A stretch of 64,000 nt of DNA from Tribonema minus (lineage: Eukaryota; Sar; Xanthophyceae; Tribonematales; Tribonemataceae). The position numbers and the translations under genes were made by a program. The notes under the pieces are model-generated. The model saw only the letters and a list, made by a program, of their open reading frames with translations, ran no database searches and had not been told where the DNA came from. This document shows, one piece after another, positions 37,223 through 50,700 of this stretch (positions within the stretch are counted from its first letter, which is position 1; each line of letters starts with the position of its first letter). The stretch covers positions 434,001-498,000 of the forward strand of contig JAFCMP010000379.1 of assembly GCA_017506865.1 (NCBI GenBank), read 5' to 3'.

Positions 37223-38718
37223 GTCGCGCTTCATGTTGAAGTATACACGGAACGCGCAACGGCATGATGAGAGCAGCTGTGGCTGCCGTAGCAGCACAGC
37301 AGTAATTCCAGGCACTCTCTTGAGGCTCCACTTTGAAGGGTGTGATACGGCTAGAGATGACTGGCGTGTGCCAGTCCAATACAGCGTAAGTTTTCTACTG
37401 CTTTTGGGTGGGTGCAAGTGGCAGTAGCGTCACTTGCCACTCCTTACCGTGCGTGTTGGTTGCTATTTCTTTGAAAGCATGAAGAGGTGGCAGAGAGGCA
37501 CAGCCCATCCTGGGGCTGTGCAGGTTGTGCTTTGGTCAAATCGCTTCAATAGAATGTCATGACTGCTGCTCTCACACAATCATGCGACAGAGTTGACTCA
37601 CATCCTGTTGCTGCGGTTCGTGCGCATGCCATCTGCTGCCGCCCGCATAACTAATGGCAGCGCATCTATGTTCTCTGGCACAGTCAATGCCTCTGTGCAC
37701 ATTCGTCTGCCTCAGTAAACCTTGCATTTGCATCAGTAAAGCCTTCCGGCGATGGTGTGCAGTCGTGACACTTGTTGGTGGAGTTGTGAAGGGCAGTGTG
37801 GACTTGCTCAATGTTTGCCTGAGGTTATGCTTGGCGTCGGTGTTATCCAACTCCATGTTTATGCAAGATGTAGTGCGGGCCATGGAATGTGTGCTTTCAG
37901 AGTGAACAAGTCTAACAGGTTAACATGGTTGAAGAGTCTTGAATGTACTTGAAACACGCGCATGGGAGTTGCGACAGCAGGCTCACATATGCTAGACTAC
38001 AGAGCCATGGCCGCTGGTTAAGAGGTACAGGCACACTCTGGCATGTCCTGTTGAGCATTGCCATGCAAAAGTGGTGTTGCACAGCAAAAGCCAAGACACC
38101 TGAGACTTTGCCACCCTATGTGTCGTGCCCATTCATTCAGGTTGGCTGCGAAATCATCACTGCACTCAACACTGCTGACAGTCTCTTGCCATTTCCAACT
38201 CACTTGCATCGTTTCTTGTGTCGACAGCAATGCACAGTGCGGTGCCGACTATGTGTGTGCCACTGACCGTGCCACTGACCGCACAGTCTCGTTCCGTCGT
38301 GACAACGCATGCTGGCACAGCTGCAGCATCAGGTTGGGGCACACACCGTAGCAGCAGCGCAAATCCTTGTGTCATTGCCTACATCTCGATGCGCACTAGG
38401 CACTGCTGTGAAGCGGCTGAGAAATGCTGGGTCGAACTTGTCCGTCAGAATCAATCTGCGAGGCCCACACACGTGACGCGTCTGTGTATGAATCAGTGTA
38501 GGCGCACGCCATTTCATGGGCCACCTAGCATGTCATGTCACTGACGACTACTGTAGAGGTCGTTTGCGTGCCGGTGGACACTTCACGGCAACCCTGCTCC
38601 AGAGTCTTGAAACCTAGATTGCCATGCCCAAAGGCGTCTGCCACCATCTTGTGGCAGCTCCGCAGCATGCATCACTTGAGAGTAACGAGTACTTCCACAG
38701 GCGCGCTGGGTGGCTGTC
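37223..38718. other. Intergenic region between convergent genes
   Basis: This lies between the stop of the plastid RRM gene and the stop of RAD50 and should hold both 3' UTRs and poly(A) sites. No further exon or RNA gene was recognised in 1.5 kb. Confidence 0.5.
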
Positions 38719-41700
38719 TCACAGCGGCTTGCGCGTCATGCGTGAGTAGAACTGTCCTGAGGGGCCGCACGTCTGCTCTCGCGACACGCACCAGTAGTAC
38801 TCCGGCATGTTGAAGCCGGCGATGGAGCCCAGTTGCGTGCGCATGGTGCCCACAAATTCCTGCACGAGTCAAATGCAAAAGATCACAGAAATAAAAGCGT
38901 CAGATCGTCGCTGAGGTGAGTTTGTCGTTGATAGAAAGGAGCTGGCGGAGCGGAGCGCATCATGCCGTACACACGCGGAGAGTGGATGCTAAGCTGCATT
39001 GCACTGCCGGTGCCCACGCTCTTGGGGCGTAGGAGTAAACCCTCAAACAAAGGACACATGGCCTCTCCTGGGACCTTCATACATACTTACAAGTCCACAA
39101 GTACGCACAGCACGAGCCAACAGTTGCAGGGGAGAGTGTTGCTGCTGCCCCTGCATACAGCAGGTCACTTCGGGTCATGGGACACATCTCCCATGCCCAA
39201 TAGCTTGTGGTCGCTGCAGAATCTAGCCCCTCTGCCCACGTATTGCCGACACGAGAGCATGGGCACAGACACGACAGCACGGGGGCTAGATGCAGCAGCC
39301 ACAGGCTGTCGGGAATAGAGGATGTTGTGAGCACGCGTTGCAAGTGGCAGGCGTGCAAGAAGCAGCCAGACTTCAGACACAAGGGCATGGGGGCTACTTA
39401 GGTTGTGCGACGGTCAAAACCTGTTGGAGCCGGGACATGTCTTCCATTACAAGCAGCGCTTGTGCGACATACTTCTATGTTGCATGCCCAACAGCTTGTG
39501 AACGTCACAGAGACTAGCCCCCATGCCCTTGTGTATGAAGGTTGATTACTGTTGCAGCTCTGCCGCTTGCAACGCTTGCGCCAAACACCTTGCAAGCCCA
39601 ACTTCTTGTGACCTTGTGTGTGTGTGGTTCAAGTGCAAGTTGGGGCATGCAGTAGGTCATGGACACTGGGCATTCACAAGCACCATATTGATACAGGTAG
39701 ATTGGTCAGAATGCTGGTCGCTCATTTATCACCGTCAGTCGCTGATGAACATGCGTGACCCCTTGGTACTGCTGCAGATGAAGGTCACCATAGCGTTGTT
39801 AATCCATGCTCAGACGTTGAGGTGCAGCTGACGGTACACTGCATGGGAGCCAACAGTGCTTACCGTTGATGTCGCCCACTGCAGGTAGGGATGTGATAAT
39901 CAAACACCATCACACTAACTTCAACTCGACATTCCAATGTGCCAGGCACCAATCACACCAAAGTCAGAGCCTTCACTTGTTTTCAAAGCATCCTGGCACG
40001 TTGAGAAGTCTAGGAAGACCATAAGATGCGCCATTGAAGTACTGCAATATAAGCTATCTTGCTCCTCATACTTATAAATATGACATGCGCGTGTCCGGGT
40101 CTTGCAATGGCCCACATCTTCTTGATCAAGCAAGTATGTGCTGATATGGTGGCGCTGTTTGACTCGTGGCCAATCAGCGGCGACCACGGTTATTGGTGGA
40201 AGGCATTCAATCTGACGACTAAACACACCTTGTCAGCTTTAGCTTTACGATCTTTTGATTCGTTTCCATTGCAACATGATGTTTGAACATACATACCTCG
40301 TCGTGGGTGATGACGATGAGCTGGAAGTTAGACTGCTGGCTGCGCTGAGCAATGATGCGCGCGAGTGCCTTGGCCAGGCCGTCCTTGTTCTCAAAGTCCA
40401 GGTTGGTCGTGGGCTCATCCAGTGCAAGGCTGAGACAAATAGTCAGAAGTGCAGGCAACAGACGTCAAATGCTTGTTCAGATGCTGCAGCGAGCGCAACT
40501 TTCAGGTTGGTTGTGGGCTCGTCCAGCTCAAGGCTGAGACAGATGTCAGCAGAGCAGGCAACAGGTGAAAACTCTCATGCTTCAGATGCTGCAGCCAGCG
40601 CAAGATTGCGCACTGGTTTTGACAACGGGGCACGAGGGTTGCCGGCTTTGGGTGGAGCGCGGGAGGTGAAGCACATGCTCAAAAAATGACATGGGCTGTG
40701 AGCTGCGCTTCAGTGGTGGATCAACAAGCATTGGCATACAAAGGCGTAGAGCCCTTTTGGAGCAGCAAAGCAATGCGTGCATCTGTGGAAGGCGGCAGAT
40801 GAAACGCAGCAGCTGACTTGCGGTCATGTACAATCCACAACACTGCTCGCCACTTGCTTCAGAGCATGCACCTTGGAGCCACCTCTGTCCTCTGGCAGCA
40901 CTTGAATGATGAACCCATGTGCAATGATATTGTGCCCCGTAGCGGATGTGAGCACAAGGGAATGGTGCTTCAATGGCATGCTCGCTGGATTGCGAAATTG
41001 CAATGAGCCATATGTACCATGATAACGCACAATGGAGGATACGATGCCCGTCGGCACACGTTGTACTCCTGAAGTATGTCACTGTCCTCAGGTTACTTAC
41101 ATGCCGCAGTTGATGCAGAATGTCTCTGCCAGCGCCAGCCTGATGACGATGCTCGCGAGCACCCTCTGACCCGCACTGCAGCGGCCCTTCATGTCCAGTA
41201 TGGTTGAGCCCTGACACACACCACACAGCGCAATGGTGATGATGGTCATCAGCTACCGTGTCAGTTGGTGTGTGCAAGGCATGACACTCGTTGATGTAGA
41301 CAGTGGTGACAACCTACGAGATGCACTTGTACCAGCCAGGCAGGTACCACAAACACAGTGTCATGACACTGCCGAAAATTCAGTGTTGAAATTCATAGCA
41401 ACGCTTCAAGTGAAAAGTGTGCGGAAGTGAATCATACTGTGCGAGCTAATGCAGGTAGGTGCATGCAAGCGTCTACTGCAGTCAGTGCGAGACATAGTTT
41501 ACTTAGATGACCATAGGATGCTTGAGTATCAGTTACAATGCGGGTCGCATTCTTGACGCAGCAGATCCTGCATGGCCAGACTACAGTAGCTGCACACATG
41601 GCTTGAATGCCAACCCATCATTGTCAGGAGTTTGATGCACTGATTCATGAAGTCTGTGCGAGTTGCACCCTCCCAAACAAAGCACCTTGCGCATCGCGAC

Positions 41701-44700
41701 GCGGTAGTTGTAGCTGCGTCCCGCCCTGTTGGAGGCACCGTCTTCGCCCGACACAATCTCAATCATGTCAATGTCGCCGCCCTTGTAGGTGATCTGCCAC
41801 AGCTCGCGGATGATCTTGTTGATCTCAGCAATCTTCATGTGGTGGTAGCGCATCAGGGCCTAGTCAAGGGACGCAGCAACAGGGAGGGAGGTCATCAATG
41901 GCGATGTTAGTGAGAGTTAGAGGGAGGGGTCGGGCTGCAATGGGTTCCTCGGATAAGGTTTCACTTGGTTTCAAGCTGTGCAGAAGTGGTCGCGTCATGT
42001 TAGCAGCATGCGGCATCAAAAAAATCTTTCGCAATCTTCCTCTTGTTGAGCGCTGCACGACAATCATTCATCCACCAGAACTTGTGTTCACAAGGTTCAA
42101 ACAACTACAGAGCTGTGGTCGATTCATGGCCACAGCGTGATATTATCGAAGCATGATTCTTGATCACAATTACCACCTTGTCGAGCGCAGTCCAGTACTT
42201 CTCGAGGTCCGCAACGGCCATGGCGGTGGTCTCAACGTCAATGAGCTTCTTGCGACGCTTCTCCTGCACTCCTGCGTAAGAGCCGCCCTTGAGCCTCTGC
42301 TTCAAGTCCCGGCCCTGCGTTGCCATGACAATGAAATGGGATGGAGTGAGAGGCGATGAGGCTTGTGCATGGCAGGCTGGCATGAAGGAAGTACGGTGTG
42401 CTCTGCAGCGGCTGGCAAATGGGATGGTCTTGCTACTGCAGCTAATTGAGCAGTTGCAAATGTTAGAGGTGGAAGGCACACTTGCGGCTACCCATCCCTT
42501 GGCACCTAGAGCTCTACGATCTTTTGATTCGTTTTCGTTAGAGGTGCGACATGCCATGCTGACATGACGGCGCATGGCAAATGCTTGCCATGACCACTAC
42601 CTGTGTCCAGTTTCATGACCACTGGCAGTGGGATGTTGAGGGAGGTCTCTGCTGTTAACCGTCGAACCCCCAGGATGTGTCAGCAATAGTGCTACTGCAA
42701 TTATCATATTGACTTTGCACTGGTTCTCGCCCTGCAGCACGCACACAAACCTGTCACTCCAACAATTACAATGCCGTCATCTATTTGCTGCATTTCAGAC
42801 CTGTACACCACCATACTGTAGCAAACGAACCAGACTTGATGCTGCCCCACTACTGTTGCAACGCGCATTCAAAGCGGCAGCCGACCGACCTGCCATGCAA
42901 TCGCATTCAGTCTACTGGCCAGATTGCAACTCGTTGCGGGTGTGCTGCATCCACCTTGGTACTGCATCAGGCTGGTCTTCAAGCTGATCTTAACTAAACT
43001 CTTGGGCCGTCAGCCTACCTGTATTCAAGTCCGTATTCTGGCTTTACCAAATCTCTGAACGATGTCAGCCTGCCGTGCGTGTGAGTTTTGTAGGTTTACC
43101 TGAACTCTGAGTGCTGTCAGCCTGCCTGTATGCTTTTATTCTAGCCCGTATCCTGGGTTTAAACAATATCTGAACGATGTCAGCCTGCCATGCATGTGAG
43201 TATTGTAGGTTTACCTGATCTCTGAGCGCTGTCAGCCTGCCACCAAGCTCTGCGCGCGACTCCTTGCACTCCCCCATGCGGTTCTGCACCTCGGCCATGT
43301 TCCTGACAGCAGCGGTGATACAGGTGCATGATGTGAAGGAAATGTGTTGCATGCCTGTGCACATGCACAACCTTTTTGGGTTGTAGCCAAGTGGTAAGGC
43401 AGCGGACTTTAACTCCGCCATTCGTAGGTTCGAGTCCTCCCAGCCCAACGTGAACTTGAAAGTCAAGGTTGACAAAATGTCATCTGTTTTGATGTCTCTC
43501 TGAAGGAGATGCATGTGCCCTGAGCTGAAACTCATTGTGGCAAAACGCTCTTGTCATGATGTCACGTTTCAGTATTGAAAGCAGCTGTGCCCACTTCATG
43601 CAGCATGCGCCCTTGCGCTTCTAGACTGTTACTGATATGGCAATGCGACTACAGACCTTGCTAATTGTGTAAAACAATCGTACACCTGCCGCTGCAAAGC
43701 GTATTTGTGCTATGTATCATACAGCTGCCTCTGCGAAGCATCCTTGTGCTGTTGGTCCAAGCGTAGATTTGCACACAAAGCTCACTGAGATGCTCCACCC
43801 TTCAACACAGGACGCCCCACTTGCACTGCACCCGCTGATCTCAGCACAGAGTCAACAGTCTACGTCATTTCAACATTGAAGCTGGTGTGGTGACACACCT
43901 GCTTATCTCAGTCACAGCCCACAACACTTCAACATTGAGGTTTGTGCAGTGACGCACGGCTGATCTCAGTCGTTACTCCACAACACTTCACTGTTGAGGT
44001 TTGGCGTGGTGACGCACCTGCTGTTCTGTGTGACGCCCTGCTGGTGCTGGCGCACGCCCAGCATGAAAAATTCACTATTGAGGTTGGCATGGTGACACAC
44101 CTGCTGTTCTGTGTGACCCCCTCCTGCTGCTGGCGCACGCAGCATGGAAATTCAACATTGAAGTTGGCACGGGTGACGCACTGCTGTTCTGTGTGACGCC
44201 CTCCTGCTGCTGGCGCACGCCCAGCGCCAAAACTTCACTATTGAGGTTTGCATGGTTGCGCACCTGCTGTTCTGTGTGACGCCCTCCTGCTGCTGGCGCA
44301 CGCCCAGCGCCAAAACTTCACTATTGAGGTTTGCATGGTTGACGCACCTGCTGTTCTGTGTGACGCCCTCCTGCTGCTGGCGCACGCCCAGCGCCTCGTG
44401 CTGCGCCTGCATGTCCTTGACCTGGCGCTGCAGGTGTCTCAGCGACAGGTTGTCCTGCACGCTCTTGCGCTGCTCCGTCTGCACACGCATGGGAGAGAAA
44501 GTCGAGACATTAGAAATCAACGACAGCCGCAGCGACAGTTGTATGGCGTACGCTGCACGCGTCATGACATGTACATAAATGCCGCACCGCTCCAACACGC
44601 ATACGCGCACACAAAGTAGCACTTGAGTCGGTGGACGACAGCATAGCCATGGTAAGAAGAGGCTGGCTACGGTGTCACTACTATGCTACTGCGGTGACGC

Positions 44701-47700
44701 ACTTGTGGGTCCGCAAGTATGTGGCATCAGTAGCAGGCCCTCCTCGCATGCCATGCAATCCAATGTCAAACAGGTAGCCGTGGACTGAGGCTCCATTGAG
44801 ACACTTTCTTCAAGTCCGTGACAAAGGTGCTTCAGGGGGGCTGCTTTCCTGTGCCCGCGTTGAGCATCAGGCAACCTGGAACCTGCTTCATCAGCGGCCC
44901 AAAGGGCTTCAGCTCCAGCAATTGTCACATGTTGTCCATGCCAAACACTGCTTCAGGAAACTGTTGGAGGAGCAAATGCTTTACAAAGTGGTAACCCTCA
45001 CCCTCACCTAACCCTAAACCTAACCCTAACCCTACCCGACCTAACCTTAATCCTAGCCCTAACCCTAACCCTCGCCCTAGCCCTTGCCTGCTTCTCTGTG
45101 CCGGCCTTCAACATCCTCTCCTGCTCAGCAGCCTCAGAAAGCTCCGCCTCCAGGTGGTCGTGCATCTCCTTGGCACGCTCAATGTCCCTCTGAGTTGTTA
45201 GCTTCCTGCCGGGATTGGCAATGACAGCTTGTGAGATTAAGCTGCTCAGAGTGTGCAGTGTGAGCAGCAGAATGCTACGCAGTGTTGCGCATGACTTTGG
45301 AGGCACTTGCAGAGCACGTGGTGCACCCGTGCTTGGGCATGACTCATTGTGTTCATGTTTTGCAGCCAGTTTTAGCCAGGGTCCAACTCAGGCTAGCAGC
45401 TGTGTGGGCAAGCAAATTGTACTTTATCGAGGTATGCCAACGAGCAATCAGCATTGAACCAAACTTGTCTGATTTGTGACATGATCTGAGAAAAGCAACG
45501 CTCTGCAATGCAGCAACTTGAGAGTGCACTAAACCGGACACTTCAAAGCCTGTGTACTTCAGGTAACAGCACTTCAAAGCCTGGGTACTCGAAGTACATG
45601 AGGTGATGCGCATCATGCTTGCGTGCCAGGCAGGTCACTCTTGGCGATCACTCGTGGCGCTCTGCAATGCAGCAACTTGAGTGCACCGACTGGAGCTGAT
45701 ACTTCAGAGCCACTGTACTTCAACTTGAAGTTTATCAGCGGACACAATTGCTTGCCTGCCAGGCAGATCGCTCTTGGTAGCCGCCTCTGCTGCCCTGGAC
45801 AGCGCTGCCAGTTGCGACGCGTCTCCCCTGCACATCTGCAGCTGCTGCGCCGCAGCGTCCTCTGCGGATCGGTTCTGAGCGCGCACACTGGGGGCGCACA
45901 AGCGCCAGCATCACAAGGCCTAGGTGAGCGTCATAGTGTTGTCACTGCAAGGCGGCAGCACTGACAGATAGCAGCAGATGCAGCAGAACCATGCAGCCTA
46001 GGTGAGTCAAGCGGTTGTCACCCAAGGCGGCAGCACTGATGGATTGAAGCAGAATATGGCCTAGGTGAGAGTAAAAGCGTCAAGCGTCGTCACCGCAAGG
46101 CGGCAGCGCTGATGCATAGCAGCAGATAATTGCAAGCGCGTGACACATGGTTTCAGGGGTTCGTTGCATAACAGCATCGTGGGGTCAGTGAATGACAGAC
46201 GCGCAAAGTCCAAGTCATGCCATTGATACATTTTGTAGTGTCGTTTGTGCATGCAGGTCACGTAGGTCGAAAAGCGGTGTAGGCGTACTTCTGAGTACGC
46301 ACACACAGACAGCGCAATGGCCAATTCGGCACGCGCGTGGTTGTGATGGTATGATACAATAACTGGCTGTGGCAATGACCCTGCAATAGCTGAAATGAGA
46401 CACCCCAATTTGCCATTTCCAGCCTAATTTCATAAGCACTGTCGCAGAGGGTACACCTTTCGAGCTGGTGTGAGACGGTGGCCAGCTCCTGCCGCAACGG
46501 CGCCTCGCGCGAGTCCAGCTTGACAAGCTGGGACAGAGAAACAGAACAGAGAAAAAGCACAAATGCACAACATTGCTCAGCTATGTGCGCGCTAAAGTGC
46601 TAAGTGGCGGTCTTCGCGACATGTGCATGATCAGGGAGGGGAACAGGCTGCCACGCAGGCAGCCTGTGCACGGAATGTGCCGGGACCAGTTCTGACAGCA
46701 GAATGGGCACACACAGTTGTGTTCATGCGTTGATCGCAGTAACGCTCCGGGCCGCAGGCAGCATAAGTTAGTCGTGAGCCTCACACAACATAACCAAGCG
46801 CAAGGTATGCTGCACTGGTCACTGCAGCCATACAACGTAAAGCAGGTCTTCACGCAGGCCATGAAAACAATGCGCCAAAGCCGTTACAAGGCGGCATTTC
46901 AATTGAGCCTGAGAACTCATGCCACTGCAGACAGTACATGGCCGTCGTGTGGAAGCAACAAGGTGGTCATGACAAGCAATCGGACAACTTCATGCGCACA
47001 CATGATGGTGAATGAAGGGCACGGCATCTCCTCAACGCACATGATCATCAACAAAGGTGACGATATCACTTGGTATGTTAGGACTGACCTCAGATGTCAG
47101 GCTCTCCACAAGTGTCTGGGCCTCGGAGAGCTGCTGGCGTGTGCGCTGCAGGCTGTGGAGCGGTGAGGCACACATGCATCATGGCGTTGCGTTGAGATAT
47201 GACATGACTGAGGTGCATGCTAGTATAGTAGTACACAGGTGAGCGACACATGAGCAATCACCATGCGTTAAAGGCTAAAGTGTAGCGCCACAGATGATGG
47301 AACACAAGTGAGGCTTCGACGCCATTCAATTTTCATATCCAATTTGGACTTCAACAAAGCTTGGGGGTTGCTCACGATTGCAGGGGGGGCACTGCCACTG
47401 CAAGCGCATCCCGACATTAATTAATTCACACCTTGAAGCAGTCATAAGGGCTTCAGTGCCGTAATAAGAATCCAGGCAAGTGCATGAATGCGCTGCTAGC
47501 TGATCAAGCGCTTGCTTTGTAGACTATGCTTAGCATGGCTAAAGCAGGCAAAAAGACTGCATGTGCAGGGTGCGCAATCCTGTGTGCTGTGAGCTGGGGG
47601 CAGCATGTGCATGTACTCTGATAGTACCTGTCAGACTTCTGCTTCTCCATTTCAAAGTCCCTCGCGGTGTCATTCTTCTTGTTGGTCAGGCTCAGGGCCC

Positions 47701-50700
47701 TCCTGCAATGCCACAAAGACGCGCAGGAAGTGGTCAGTATGTAGCTGATTGTGAGATTGAAACGCCTTATGCTTCGCGAAGGGCACGCCAGAGGTCGAGA
47801 GTGTGCAACAAAGTAGTTGGGTCAGTTACATCATTGCGTGCGCGCAATGCAGTACGGAACCACCAGGTGAAGCCAATGGTATGCATGCATGGTGCTCAAC
47901 ATGCAATATGACACAACTTTGCTCCTATTCAATTTTGCTCCTAATGACCACCTTCAGGAACCGAAGCGGACGCACTTAGAGTGAGGGTGATAGAGAGGAC
48001 TGGTACTTACGCCATTTGCGAGTGCTGCTCGGCCCTGGCAGAGCTCAGATCCCTCTCCAGCTTCTCCTTCTTGTCCTGGTTCTTCTGGTAGGAGGCCTGG
48101 TGGAAGCAACAGGAAATGGCGACAATCCGATCAAATGCCGTGCAGCGCCACAACACATGTGCGTCAAGAGGGGGTGCAAGGCAGTGTGCCGCACTTCATG
48201 GTGATTGCTTGACGATCACGCATGCACACAGTACCATGTCAAACTCGTTCCAGACATTCAATACTACTCTATCCCGCCTCAGGGTGGCGCCATCATTTGT
48301 AGCAGTGGCGCCAGATGACCATATCTATGCGTGTACCACATACTTGTGACGGGTATGATGCAACTATAGTATATACTTTGAAGTATACTACTTCTATGAT
48401 ATGGCCAATTGCCGCAGCAGCGGCGACCACAGTTATTGGTGGAAGGCATTTGCGGCTAAGCACACCTTGTCACCTAGAGCTCTACAATATTTTCATTCAT
48501 TTCCGTATGACACAACTGAAGGCAAACAGTTGCAGGGGCTTCACCTTGAGCTCATCCAACCTGCGCCCGTCCATGGACGCAGATGCCCAGTTGTTGAGCT
48601 TCTGTTGCAGGACCTTGGCTTCCTTGGCATGGCTCTGAAACACAAGTGGCACAAGTGGGGCAGATAGGAGGCATGAGCAATTGGGTCAAACATCAAAGGC
48701 AAGCCTGCAGCCCACGCATACACGAATAACTCTTTAAGTAGTACTTCAGCAATAGGCCGTGAATACGAAAGACGCGCACTGTCGATCATCTACAACCAAT
48801 GTACCAGGCAAGACACACGTAAGTAGAAGATTGGGCTACTACAGGTGGTGCAATAAATAATCTCTTGTCGACCTAGGCAATTGTTGTAGGCTGCAGACCA
48901 ATGGAGGTGCCACAAAAGCAACTTCAGTAGATGAACCAATGAGCCAGGCATTACAGTCATGAAGCGCAGGTCGAAAATCGTCACGCAAAAGGTCGCCAGC
49001 AGAAGCACGCAATACGTTGCACTGACAGGGTATCAGTTGATGAACTTATGAGCCAGGTATTAAAGCAATGAAGCACACCATACCATCACTCGCTAGGTCG
49101 CAAGCAGAAGCACGCAATGCGTTCCACGGCAGAATATTAGTTGAGCATGTAAATCTCGCCTCACCTCGATGCGGTTGCTCTCTGTGACGAGCGCCTGTGC
49201 CTGTGAGAGGGCCTTCTCCACAAGATCCACGCGGCTGCTGCACGAGGCCAGCTTGGTGGCGCTGGCACGCAGCTTCTCCTGTTGTAACAAGGTACGGTGC
49301 AAAGGATGATCGTCGTTGGAGCGAAGGAACAGACTGAGTGTAGGTAGAAACCTTGTGTATGGGGCCTAGGGCAAGGCAAGTGCTATGCATGTGGTCATGG
49401 TTTTCATGACATGGCACTTGCAGATGCTCATGTTGGCGGCTCTGGTATGCACCCTCTGCTGTGAAGACAAGTCAAGATGCAGTACGCGTACAGCAGAAGC
49501 TGCGTGGCACTTGATGTTGATGAGTCATGTCTTGCGGCAATTTCGCTGGCCTGCACGCGGGGTCATCCATAGGCTCTGACGCACATTAGCTTCACGCTCG
49601 CATGACCTCATTGGTGACGCAGACAACGTTTCATATGAGCACTGCTCTTGACCTGCTTTGCATGGCGACACACCCGCGCTACACCTGCTGCCTTTACAGC
49701 ATACAGCTACTCAACACAGCCGCGTGCCTGAGCGCAGAGCAGCAAGCGTGCGCAGCATTGACACACTGAATGCATCGAGAATGTGACTGATGCGCCATCC
49801 GACCCACGAAGCCAGCCCTACATAGCTTTGACAACTTAGGGGAAACAAAACCTTTATTGTGCTTGCTGAGCACTGACCTCAATCTGCGTAGCCTGTGTCC
49901 TGGCCGCGTCCCTCTCCACCAACAGCCCCTCCTCCTCGGGGACAAGCTCCTTGAAGCGGCGCCACGGGCGCGCCTGCGCTTGAAGTGCGGAAGTGAAGGC
50001 CGCACACCTCTTCTCGCGCTCCTTGGTCTGCGCCACCTGGTGGTGTTTCAAATAAGTGACGACAGTGCACGAGTGCGGAAAATCAGGCACTTGCTGTAGT
50101 GGATGCAGCAGGGCTCAGTCGTAATACATTAAAGAGACGTTCTTCAAGTTGAAGAATATTGAAGAAGACTGTTATTGCACAATCAGCGGGGAGGTGAACT
50201 CTGCACAGGCTTTGTGCTGGGGCAAGTTGCACTTGAAATGAGGCGGGCAGAACATGGAGTGACCTGCCGCAGCAGGGTGGCAATCGGCACAAAAAACAAC
50301 AATCATGATAGCACGAAGCGAGATGGCACATGCATAACGACATGTTTGCAGCCTTGATGCTCAAAGGGAATCAGGGTGCGCATACGCATGAACGCAGGTT
50401 AGCCGGACAACACGATACCTGAGCAGCATAAATATGGCTGACTCTGCTTCTCCCAGAGCGTGCTTCTACTTGCTGTCACGCTCAATCATTCATCAAGGTC
50501 TCAGTGACCACACAGTGTCGCAACGACAGTTGTAGACAATATGATGGCTCATGTAAGATTGCCCGCGAATACTTCACACAGCCTGAACCCTAATCCTAGC
50601 CCTACCCCTACCCCTAACCCTAACAACACAGGCGCTCACTCATACCCTTACACATACACACATAGAAGTATACGGATGCACGTGGGTGAAAGGCAGCAGG

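Noticed and set aside
40582-41277. 231-codon open frame on the minus strand
   Set aside because: It overlaps the RAD50 exon 41210-41101 in another frame. Homology and phase support the RAD50 frame only.
43800-44400. Regular repeats suggesting a CRISPR-like array
   Set aside because: The repeats are copies of a RAD50 exon end with its splice donor, the spacers are repeated too, and the host is a eukaryote.
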